Part shown: in pieces, positions 24,934 through 32,002 of the stretch
Numbering within the stretch: position 1 is the stretch's first letter
Layout of the letters: each line of letters starts with the position of its first letter
Assembly: GCA_024401855.1 (NCBI GenBank)
Contig: JAKSKH010000005.1
Location: 23,581 to 87,580 of the forward strand
Direction: 5' to 3'
DNA: 64,000 nt
From: Bacteroidales bacterium
GTDB lineage: Bacteria > Bacteroidota > Bacteroidia > Bacteroidales > UBA932
Notes under the pieces: model-generated
Told to the model about the DNA's origin: nothing
Seen by the model: the letters and a program-made list of their open reading frames with translations, nothing else
Databases searched by the model: none
Position numbers and translations under genes: made by a program

Positions 24934-25914
24934 TTACTTGACATCAACTTCAGAGTTTCCTTCCTTTTTCCATTCAGTGATTTTGACGGCCATTCTCACT
25001 TCGTTGGCCGCACCGTTGAGGGAAATGTAGTAATCGTATCTTTTTCCGGGTTCCCAGGAACCTATCTTTTCCGAAGGATCGTTTTCGAGAGCGGACTGTC
25101 CAAGAGTCGTCTCAGTCACTGTATCGCTTGAATTGCCTGTGGATCTATAGGTGAATACGAGTTTCACCGCATTGGTTTCGTCGTTGCCGTGCAAATCCTG
25201 AGGTATTACAAGGAACGGGCCTCCAAGGTGGCTGTTGTTGTTAATCTGGGTGGGATATACCTTATTCACATTGCAGCAGAACGTGGACTTGTTGGAAATT
25301 TCCGTCCAGGCCCCGGTTGACACGTCATATTTTCCCTTGTTGTTCATACCTGTGATTTCTATCTTCTTAAGGGTACTCCTGACAGCTTCGTCGAGGTAGA
25401 AATTCACAATTGCAAAGGGACGTTTCAAAGTTATTGAAATTGCTCCGTCCGCCTTTTTGCAATCCTCTTTGTAACCGCAGATGAATTCATCCAGAAGGTT
25501 GTCTTCCTGAAGGGCGTCGGTCAGAGGGAGTCCGGTGCATTCGATTATTTTTTTTGATTTGACCTCAATACAGGTCTTCTCGATTTTTGCCGGACTGTAG
25601 GCCAGAACGTCCAGATTGCTGTTCTGGGGCCAGTAGTAGTGCACATCCTCTATGTCGGTATAGAAAATCCATTTGGTATTATTATAAAGGATGTTTCCGT
25701 CTATGTGCTTTTCGCCGGAAGTGTTATTGTATCCGTCGATATGGATACGGCATTCCGTCAGGTTTCCGGCCGGAATGAGCGTTGCCTTTGTCTCCTCCAG
25801 CACAGGAAGTACGGAAATCTCGTCGCAGGCGGCGCTGACCGCCTCCTGCTTGCGGCAGGAAACGCACAACACGAGCAACGCGCCCATTATGTATATGACT
25901 GTCCTTTTCATCAT
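24934..25914 (-). CDS. Fimbrillin-like lipoprotein
   Basis: 326 residues. The lipobox LCVSC has its lipid cysteine at residue 20; TK is at 42-43 (EETKATLI). Conserved fimbrillin features: HYYWPQNSNLDVLAYSP in the first domain, ITLKRPFAIVNFYLDEAV at the domain junction, GPFLVIPQDL, and the EPGKRYDYYISL and KITEWKKEGN ends typical of Mfa-like/FimB-like proteins. The start overlaps the upstream stop by 4 bp (ATGA). It could be an accessory or anchor subunit. Confidence 0.77.
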   Translation of the reverse strand: MMKRTVIYIMGALLVLCVSCRKQEAVSAACDEISVLPVLEETKATLIPAGNLTECRIHIDGYNNTSGEKHIDGNILYNNTKWIFYTDIEDVHYYWPQNSNLDVLAYSPAKIEKTCIEVKSKKIIECTGLPLTDALQEDNLLDEFICGYKEDCKKADGAISITLKRPFAIVNFYLDEAVRSTLKKIEITGMNNKGKYDVSTGAWTEISNKSTFCCNVNKVYPTQINNNSHLGGPFLVIPQDLHGNDETNAVKLVFTYRSTGNSSDTVTETTLGQSALENDPSEKIGSWEPGKRYDYYISLNGAANEVRMAVKITEWKKEGNSEVDVK

Positions 25915-27074
25915 TCTGTTACTGTAATATCGATGTACGAGCCGGAGTTTGTCACCTGGTCGTTGACAAAGAGTCTGCCGGTGCCGGCGGAAGTGCCCGT
26001 TACACGGATATAATATTTGTCACCGACAACTGATTTTTCGTTTCCGAAACAGCTTTCTCCGGACACGACTTTGGTGGCAATCTTGGTCCAGTCGGTCACT
26101 CCGTTTATCTGTATATTTTCAGAACCGTCCACGGAAAGGGTAACTTCCGTCTTTGAAAGCGTTATCTGCCCCACTTTGATCTTCCCGACGCTGGTCCAAT
26201 CAGCTACGCTGAATCCTCCTGCGGTTACCGGAATGAGAATGAAAGGATTCATCTGAAGAATCACATTTTCCACGATTCTGTTGCCCGCAGATCCGTTGGT
26301 AGCCGTAAAACTGCCGCCGAAAGGCACTTCCGTAGTAGGTGTCACCTTCACATTCATCACTTCGGATGCGATTGCGATGCCCGGCACCGCGATATGGTAA
26401 TATTTCTCGTCAGTGCCAATCTGTCCGCCGGCTTCACAGCCGGTCAGTTTGACGGTCGTGCCGCCACCGGAAACGCAACTGACGGCACTTTGGGTGAATT
26501 TGAAAGACCCATAAAGCTTGCTTGACGTACTTGAAAGGGCAACGGTGCCAAGTTTAATAGGTTTTGTAGGAGCGGAATCGTATTTGAAAGCGAAACGCAC
26601 AACTCCAAACCTATTGACAAACTTAATTTCGTTACCAGCCGTACCGAACCAAGTCATAGGCGCGGAGCCCTTGGGGAAGCTGTTGTCTGCAAATGTCTGC
26701 TCCTCGCCGAAGTCCGCCGTAAAATAGTCCTTGGAAGAAGCTGTAACTTTGTCGGCGGGATAGAATGCGGATACTATTTTTGTCTTGTCGAATCCTTCAT
26801 CCGCCGAAACTTTCTGGAATACGAATTTTCCTTCCTGTTTGGTTCTGTACTTGTATGTTGCCTTCTTTGCCGAATTGTCATAGACAAGGATTAAATCGCC
26901 GGAGGAGAAGACGGGAGTCTTTCCCTCCGAAAGGACGGTCTTTGTAGCGCAATCGGAACCCTCAACGGAGACGGTGATATCATCTCCCGGGGATACATTC
27001 ACACCTCCGTCAATCTTCGAGCAAGCGACAGCCAGGCAGAGCAATGCCGTGGCCAATATTTTCAGTCTGTCCAT
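25911..27074 (-). CDS. Fimbrillin-like lipoprotein with extra C-terminal domain
   Basis: 387 residues. Lipid cysteine at 18 (LAVACSK), TK at 44-45 (CATKTVLS). The first domain has TPVFSSGDLILVYD and FYPADKVT; the next has NRFGVVRFAFKYDSAP, AVPGIAIASEV and a block ending MNPFILIPV. After about residue 300 comes an additional threonine- and serine-rich beta domain (TLSKTEVTLSVDGSENIQI) not seen in the neighbouring paralogues, perhaps Ig-like. The start lies 13 bp inside the upstream gene. Function by family: type V pilus or related surface structure. Confidence 0.75.
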   Translation of the reverse strand: MDRLKILATALLCLAVACSKIDGGVNVSPGDDITVSVEGSDCATKTVLSEGKTPVFSSGDLILVYDNSAKKATYKYRTKQEGKFVFQKVSADEGFDKTKIVSAFYPADKVTASSKDYFTADFGEEQTFADNSFPKGSAPMTWFGTAGNEIKFVNRFGVVRFAFKYDSAPTKPIKLGTVALSSTSSKLYGSFKFTQSAVSCVSGGGTTVKLTGCEAGGQIGTDEKYYHIAVPGIAIASEVMNVKVTPTTEVPFGGSFTATNGSAGNRIVENVILQMNPFILIPVTAGGFSVADWTSVGKIKVGQITLSKTEVTLSVDGSENIQINGVTDWTKIATKVVSGESCFGNEKSVVGDKYYIRVTGTSAGTGRLFVNDQVTNSGSYIDITVTE

Positions 27075-28081
27075 AATCCGTTCTCTGCTATTGTGTACTC
27101 AGTGGTAGTAACTTTAATTTCGTCCTTATCCTTGTAGTAACTCAAATCGTACTTGTATTTGCAACCGGGTTTCCAGCTGTAACCGGAAAGCGACACCTGT
27201 TTATTTTCGTCTCCGACTCCACCCGTGATGTGAGCCGTGAGCGTGGCCGTTTCCTGCATCGGTTGCGGAATGAGGAAGAAATATTTTGTCCCGAGGAGCG
27301 AGCCGTCTTCTCCAAGCCCCGTGCTTACGCTTTGAGAGAATTCCTTGACTTCGGGAACGTCCGTCTGGAATTCCCAACTGATCGAAACCATATACTTGAG
27401 GTCTATGGTCTGCCCTTCAAGCAAACAGGTTCCGGCATACTGTATGCCGCTTATTGTAATTTTGTCGATATCGCACCCTTCGTCAAAATGCCCCTTGATA
27501 AAGTAGATTGCGGAAAGGGCATGCTGCATCTCAAACTCCACGTTGCCTCCCGTCTTCTCATCCTCATTCCATTTGCTCCGGCAATAGGAAACAAGCAGGT
27601 CTTTTGTATCTTCGGCAGCGGTAGTCGAGCCCGCGTATGAACTCATGTCGTAGGTGAAACTCGGAGTCTTTTCCTGGGCATCGGTAGTGGTGCCGGCATC
27701 ATCGCCGGTCCAGGTCAGATTTCCCCGGCCTTGCGCCGTAACCGGATAAGTGGCCCAGAAATTGGTCCATATGCCATCGCACCAGAAAAGATTGTTGCCT
27801 TTCCACTCCGTGCCGGAAAAGGTTACAGTTGCTCCTTTGATATAGTGCGGATTGTCACGCGAAGCCACGAATTGATAATCGTCTATCTCAAGAAAGGCAT
27901 CCAACTTGAATGTTTCGCCATCGGTATTGATCGAGGTGGTAGTGATGACGTCGCCTTTCGTTCCGTCGGCAACCACGCGGAAATGGAGCCTGCCGTCGTT
28001 CGGCAAATTCATTTTCCCGCATGATGCAGTCATCAATGCCGCTGCGGCGAGAACTATCAGAACAGTTTTACTTTTTCTCAT
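27062..28081 (-). CDS. Fimbrillin family lipoprotein
   Basis: 339 residues from the ATG at 28081; a GTG two codons upstream is also in frame. Lipid cysteine at 21 (TASCGK), TK at 41-42 (DGTKGDVI). Family patterns: NFWATYPVTAQG, LLVSYCRSKWNEDE, VEFEMQHALSAIYFIKG, TKYFFLIPQPM and the closing WKPGCKYKYDLSYY. It is the first full-length subunit of the operon, 14 bp after the 61-residue gene, which is where the major stalk pilin gene often sits; that assignment is inference. Confidence 0.78.
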   Translation of the reverse strand: MRKSKTVLIVLAAAALMTASCGKMNLPNDGRLHFRVVADGTKGDVITTTSINTDGETFKLDAFLEIDDYQFVASRDNPHYIKGATVTFSGTEWKGNNLFWCDGIWTNFWATYPVTAQGRGNLTWTGDDAGTTTDAQEKTPSFTYDMSSYAGSTTAAEDTKDLLVSYCRSKWNEDEKTGGNVEFEMQHALSAIYFIKGHFDEGCDIDKITISGIQYAGTCLLEGQTIDLKYMVSISWEFQTDVPEVKEFSQSVSTGLGEDGSLLGTKYFFLIPQPMQETATLTAHITGGVGDENKQVSLSGYSWKPGCKYKYDLSYYKDKDEIKVTTTEYTIAENGLWTD

Positions 28082-28095
28082 GACCACAACATTCT

Positions 28096-28281
28096 CTAGA
28101 ATGAAATATCGCCGAAATTGTTTTCCTCGAATTCCTCGTCTTCCTTGAATTCGGAAACCGTCACGTTTTCCACTGGAATTATCACCTCTGTAGTGGTGGG
28201 GATGATGGAGCCGACGAGTATGGACTGACCCGGAACGGCCTCAAGCACAAATAAAGAGGGCGCAATGTATCTCTTCAACAT
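28096..28281 (-). CDS. Small conserved-looking protein at the head of the fimbrillin operon
   Basis: 61 residues, unrecognised function. It starts MLKRYIAPSLFVLEA, has a mildly hydrophobic middle (QSILVGSIIP) and a strongly acidic tail (KEDEEFEENN) ending ISF. It has no proper signal peptide or membrane helix. The pattern of a K-Y-I-x-P-S-hydrophobic N-terminus plus acidic tail resembles very short Bacteroidales proteins of unknown role that I recall near operon starts. It is the first gene after the promoter element at 28301-28308 and 14 bp upstream of the first fimbrillin, so it is probably translated and may regulate or assist the operon. Confidence 0.6.
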   Translation of the reverse strand: MLKRYIAPSLFVLEAVPGQSILVGSIIPTTTEVIIPVENVTVSEFKEDEEFEENNFGDISF

Positions 28282-28300
28282 AATAATCCAAATTATGATA

Positions 28301-28308
28301 CAAAGTTA
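28301..28308 (-). promoter_or_regulatory. -7 promoter element for the fimbrillin operon
   Basis: The minus strand reads TAACTTTG, matching TANNTTTG. The -33 position (around 28329-28332) is not TTTG. Transcription would start about 14 nt before the 61-residue gene. It shares the 180-bp gap 28282-28461 with the dcw control region. Confidence 0.5.
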
Positions 28309-28386
28309 TAAAATAAAAGAAGACACGTAACTTTTTTCTTCAAAAATTCAAGGTCCGGCTTCCTGAAAAACCGGCGCGGAAGAGAA

Positions 28387-28426
28387 AAAGTGTAAAAAAA
28401 TGTAACAAAATGGTAGAAAGTGTAAA
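28387..28426 (+). promoter_or_regulatory. Predicted MraZ operator: four repeats with 10-bp period
   Basis: Four near-identical boxes begin at 28387, 28397, 28407 and 28417: AAAGTGTAAA, AAAATGTAAC, AAAATGGTAG, AAAGTGTAAA. The exact 10-bp period puts all on one DNA face. MraZ operators in other bacteria are also 10-bp-period tandem boxes (TGGGN-N5 in E. coli; AAAGTG-type in Mollicutes). The array overlaps the expected -33 site of the mraZ promoter, fitting autorepression. Confidence 0.65.
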
Positions 28427-28434
28427 ATATTTTA

Positions 28435-28442
28435 TAAATTTG
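28435..28442 (+). promoter_or_regulatory. -7 promoter element for the dcw cluster
   Basis: TAAATTTG, an exact TANNTTTG match, ends 19 bp before the mraZ ATG. The -33 position (28411-28414) is TGGT, inside the repeat array. An AGAAG at 28454-28458 could serve as a weak ribosome-binding site. Confidence 0.6.
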
Positions 28443-28461
28443 CGTTCGCGTATAAGAAGAT

Positions 28462-28911
28462 ATGGTCAATTTCATTGGAAAATACACCTCCAGGGTCGAC
28501 GACAAGGGAAGACTTGTTTTCCCTGCGCCGCTCAAGGGGGCTGTACCTCCCGGAAGCGACCTGAGGTTTGTCATCAAGAAAAGCCTTTACGACAACTGTC
28601 TTGAAATGTGGTCCTACGAAGAGTGGGAGCGCGAGTCGGAAAAAATCCGTGAAGGCCTTGACTTTTTCAACCCCGACCACGTTAAGTTCTGGAGAGAATA
28701 CATGCGGGACTGCGACGTAGTCGAGCCCGATGCCAAGGTCGGGCGTATTTCCATTTCCAGATATCTTCTTGACGCCATTGATGTTAACAAAGAAGTGGTT
28801 TTCTTTGGCGTCAACTTCAAGATAGAAATCTGGTCAGCGGAGCAGTTCGAATCATCCAAAGTTTCTAAAGAAGATTACGTCGCCATTGCAAAAAGCCTCT
28901 CACGCAAGTAG
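28462..28911 (+). CDS. mraZ: Transcriptional regulator MraZ
   Basis: 149 residues, normal length. MraZ is an AbrB-fold ring-forming DNA-binding protein that represses the division and cell-wall (dcw) cluster. Both SpoVT-AbrB-like halves are visible: residues 1-60 (FIGKYTSRVDDKGRLVFPA) and 75-145 (VEPDAKVGRISISRYLL), each with the D-x-K/R-GR signature. It is the first gene of the cluster and sits just downstream of a predicted tandem-repeat operator, so it probably controls its own operon. It precedes rsmH by 12 bp. Confidence 0.95.
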   Translation: MVNFIGKYTSRVDDKGRLVFPAPLKGAVPPGSDLRFVIKKSLYDNCLEMWSYEEWERESEKIREGLDFFNPDHVKFWREYMRDCDVVEPDAKVGRISISRYLLDAIDVNKEVVFFGVNFKIEIWSAEQFESSKVSKEDYVAIAKSLSRK

Positions 28912-28923
28912 GAGAGCATGACA

Positions 28924-29823
28924 ATGAGCGAATATCATAATCCCGTACTCCTTAAAGAAAGCATTGACGCCCTCGTCCTGAATCCGGACGGTGTGTATGC
29001 TGACGCCACTTTCGGCGGAGGAGGTCACAGCCGCGAAATTCTGAACAGGCTGAACAACGGACGGCTCATAGCCTTCGACCGGGATTCCGACGCCATAGCC
29101 AATGCACCTGAGGACAAACGTCTCACCATGGTGCATAACAACTTCAGATTCATACACAATTACACATTGCTTTACGCCAGGGAAGGTCTGGACGGGATCC
29201 TTGCCGACCTGGGTGTAAGTTCTCATCAGTTCGATACTGCAGAGCGCGGATTCTCTTTCAGATACAGCGCTCCTCTTGATATGCGGATGAACGCGCAGGG
29301 CGTCAGGACCGCTACCGACATTGTCAATTCTTATACGCAAGAAGAATTGGAAAAGGTTCTTAAAATTTACGGGGAGGTGGAAAATGCCAGAAAGGTGGCC
29401 CAGCTTATAGTTGCGGCACGTTCAAAGGCAAAGATCCTCACCACCGACGACCTCGACAAGTCGATAGCGGCGGCCCTGCCAACGTTCGCAGAGCACAAAT
29501 ACCTTGCAAAGGTTTACCAGGCTCTGCGGATAGAAGTCAATGAGGAAATGCGTTCGCTTGAAAAGTTCCTTTACGGAGCGGCCGAATCGCTCAGAAAGGG
29601 AGGCAGGCTGGCAGTCATAACCTATCATTCGCTTGAGGACAGGATGGTGAAGAATTTCATCAAGGCCGGAAACATAGAGGGAAATGAGAACAAGGATATG
29701 TTCGGGCGGTCAATCGCCCCGTTCAAGGCGGTGAACCGCAAGCCTGTCATCCCGGAGGAGGCGGAAATAGAAAAAAACACACGGGCAAGAAGTGCGAAAC
29801 TCAGAATAGCGGAGAAGATATGA
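28924..29823 (+). CDS. rsmH: 16S rRNA (cytosine-1402-N4)-methyltransferase
   Basis: 299 residues. RsmH methylates N4 of C1402 in 16S rRNA using S-adenosylmethionine. SAM-binding pieces: YADATFGGGGHS near residue 30, then LIAFDRD and GILADLGVSSHQFD; the C-terminal SLEDRMVKNFIK is diagnostic. Two ATGs are possible, 28918 and 28924; GGAG at 28911-28914 is 3 nt from the first and 9 nt from the second, so I chose the second, which also begins right before the conserved YHNPVLL. It overlaps ftsL by 4 bp. Confidence 0.95.
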   Translation: MSEYHNPVLLKESIDALVLNPDGVYADATFGGGGHSREILNRLNNGRLIAFDRDSDAIANAPEDKRLTMVHNNFRFIHNYTLLYAREGLDGILADLGVSSHQFDTAERGFSFRYSAPLDMRMNAQGVRTATDIVNSYTQEELEKVLKIYGEVENARKVAQLIVAARSKAKILTTDDLDKSIAAALPTFAEHKYLAKVYQALRIEVNEEMRSLEKFLYGAAESLRKGGRLAVITYHSLEDRMVKNFIKAGNIEGNENKDMFGRSIAPFKAVNRKPVIPEEAEIEKNTRARSAKLRIAEKI

Positions 29824-30173
29824 TTGAGAAGAAATGGAAGATATCGGACCTGGGGAACTTTCTGAAGAACAGTTTCCGAGCCATCCTGAAAGGAGAGTTC
29901 CTCCTCAGGATGAACATAGGCAGATATTTTATCCATATAGCCTATACCTTCTTCCTTTTCGGAATGGTTATTTGGCTGAGTCTCATGATAGAGACCACGA
30001 TGGCCAAGGTCGAGAAGAACAAGGCTGTCATAAAGGAGCTGGAGATAGCGCATTCACAGAAAACCTTCGAAGTGGTCAGCCTGAGCAGAAGAGCGAGCGT
30101 CAGCGCAATGCTGGAAAATCTGGGATCTGATGTAAAAGAAGCGGAGAAACCCGCTACGGAACTTGTAAAATGA
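29820..30173 (+). CDS. ftsL: Division protein FtsL (Bacteroidota type)
   Basis: 117 residues. It is a bitopic membrane protein with a basic cytoplasmic N-terminus (to about residue 34), one helix (about 36-57, FIHIAYTFFLFGMVIWLSL), then a short periplasmic coiled-coil rich in charged residues. In the divisome FtsL forms a complex with FtsB/DivIC-like and FtsQ proteins. The sequence is weakly conserved; the call rests on topology, length and position between rsmH and the FtsI gene, with 4-bp overlaps on both sides. Confidence 0.85.
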   Translation: MIEKKWKISDLGNFLKNSFRAILKGEFLLRMNIGRYFIHIAYTFFLFGMVIWLSLMIETTMAKVEKNKAVIKELEIAHSQKTFEVVSLSRRASVSAMLENLGSDVKEAEKPATELVK

Positions 30174-32002
30174 GTGAGGAACGTAACATAAAGACAGTTG
30201 AGAGGGACAGGATAGGCAAAATCCTGTACATTCTCTACCTGCTCCTTCTGGTGGGTGCGGCAGTGCTTATTGCACGTATTGTCTACATCCAGCTGTTCTA
30301 TGCACCCAACCAGAAGATATTGAAAGCTCTCACTCCCGCAAGCATCGAGAAACGCATAGAACCCGTACGCGGAAATATAATTGACTGCAACGGCAGACTC
30401 CTGGCCATGTCTTTCCCGACATACCAGATTTATATGGACTGCACCGTACTCAAAGACAAGAATACGCCTGAAGAAGAGGAGCAATGGATAGCCAAGGTGC
30501 GTGAACTGTCAATCGGGCTGGCGGAGGTCTACGGAGACAAAGAAGCCACGGCATATTACAAACTGATACGTGACGGCAGGAAATCCGGCAGGAAATATGT
30601 CAAGATAGGACACAAGATAGGCAGGAACGACTACAACCGCGTAATCAATCTTCCGCTTTTCAGGGAAGGAAGGTACAAAAGCGGAATGATCGTGGAACAG
30701 GAAAACATCCGCCAGTACCCTTACGGAAAGTTAGCAAGGCGAACCATAGGTTTTGTGCGCAACAACAAGGCGGAGGAAGTCACCAACAACCACGTCGGAC
30801 TGGAAGGGAAATTCGACTACATCCTCCATGGACGGGAAGGAGTTGAATGGTTGCGCAGCACTGACTACGGAAGGGTTGTCAACAGCGACAGCGCCTATGT
30901 GAAGGCTATTGACGGACAAAATCTCCAGACAACCATCAACATTGACTATCAAGATATTGCCGACAAAGCCCTGAGGGAGGAGATTGAAATTGAGCCGGAT
31001 CTCGAAGGCGGATGCATGGTGCTGATGGAGGTAAAGACGGGAGCCATCCGGGCCATGGTGAACCTGTTGAGGAGCAATGAAAGCGGGAACTTCGAGGAAA
31101 TACAGAATCTTGCCATAGGCCGGAAGGCCGAACCTGGCTCTGTATTCAAGACAGTGACCCTGATGTCGGTTCTGAATGACGGATTCGTAAAGTCTCTGGA
31201 CCAGACCATTCCGACGAACCACGGAAAAGTCGCGCATACAGGCATTCCGGTTGACAAGCATATTGGAGATTGGGAATACAGTCACCACACAAACAGAATT
31301 TCAGTACTTGACGGATTCAAGATTTCATCCAATTATGTGTTCGGAACACTGGCGGTTGAAAACTACAAGGGCAAGAAAGGAGCCAACAGATTCATACAGA
31401 ACATTTACAATTACAAGTTAGGAGAAGCTTTCGACTTCGATCTTGACGGTCTGCAGACTCCGACCATTCCCACGCCCGAAACAAGATACTGGACAGACAC
31501 GGACCTCGGTGTGATGGGATACGGATACAGCACGGGAGAGACTCCCCTGCACATCATCACTTTTTACAACGCAATCGCCAACAAGGGCAGAATGATGAAG
31601 CCTTATCTGGTCAACGGACCATCCGTACTTAATGCGGCGATATGTTCGAAGGCTGTGGCAGATACCATGACAAGGGCACTCAGGGCTGTCACCGAAGAAG
31701 GAACAGCCAGAAGGCTGAAGGACGCCAAATGCAATGTTGCCGGGAAAACCGGAACTTCATTCGCCACATTCGACAACGGAAAATACGAGGACGCCTCCGG
31801 CAGACGCAAATATCAGGGAACTTTCGTTGGATTCTTTCCTGCGGAAGACCCGCAGTACAGCATTATCTGCACAATATACTCAAAGCCCACCTCCAAAAGT
31901 TTCCAAGGAGGAGGAATACCGGCAAAGGCTATCAAGACCGTCATAGACAAACTGTATAACATCGATCCCTACTGGAGGGGAAAACTCACAAAGGCAAAAT
32001 GA
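30170..32002 (+). CDS. ftsI: Septal peptidoglycan transpeptidase (class B penicillin-binding protein, FtsI/PBP3)
   Basis: 610 residues. One N-terminal membrane helix (about 20-42) precedes the dimerisation domain (about 60-260) and the transpeptidase domain (about 275-590). The catalytic motifs are present: SVFK (Ser324, Lys327), the SxN-type SSNY near residue 386, and KTGTS (526-530). It crosslinks septal peptidoglycan in the periplasm. The chain ends soon after the transpeptidase domain; I see no C-terminal PASTA domain, which several Bacteroidota homologues have. Overlaps ftsL and murE by 4 bp each. Confidence 0.93.
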   Translation: MSEERNIKTVERDRIGKILYILYLLLLVGAAVLIARIVYIQLFYAPNQKILKALTPASIEKRIEPVRGNIIDCNGRLLAMSFPTYQIYMDCTVLKDKNTPEEEEQWIAKVRELSIGLAEVYGDKEATAYYKLIRDGRKSGRKYVKIGHKIGRNDYNRVINLPLFREGRYKSGMIVEQENIRQYPYGKLARRTIGFVRNNKAEEVTNNHVGLEGKFDYILHGREGVEWLRSTDYGRVVNSDSAYVKAIDGQNLQTTINIDYQDIADKALREEIEIEPDLEGGCMVLMEVKTGAIRAMVNLLRSNESGNFEEIQNLAIGRKAEPGSVFKTVTLMSVLNDGFVKSLDQTIPTNHGKVAHTGIPVDKHIGDWEYSHHTNRISVLDGFKISSNYVFGTLAVENYKGKKGANRFIQNIYNYKLGEAFDFDLDGLQTPTIPTPETRYWTDTDLGVMGYGYSTGETPLHIITFYNAIANKGRMMKPYLVNGPSVLNAAICSKAVADTMTRALRAVTEEGTARRLKDAKCNVAGKTGTSFATFDNGKYEDASGRRKYQGTFVGFFPAEDPQYSIICTIYSKPTSKSFQGGGIPAKAIKTVIDKLYNIDPYWRGKLTKAK

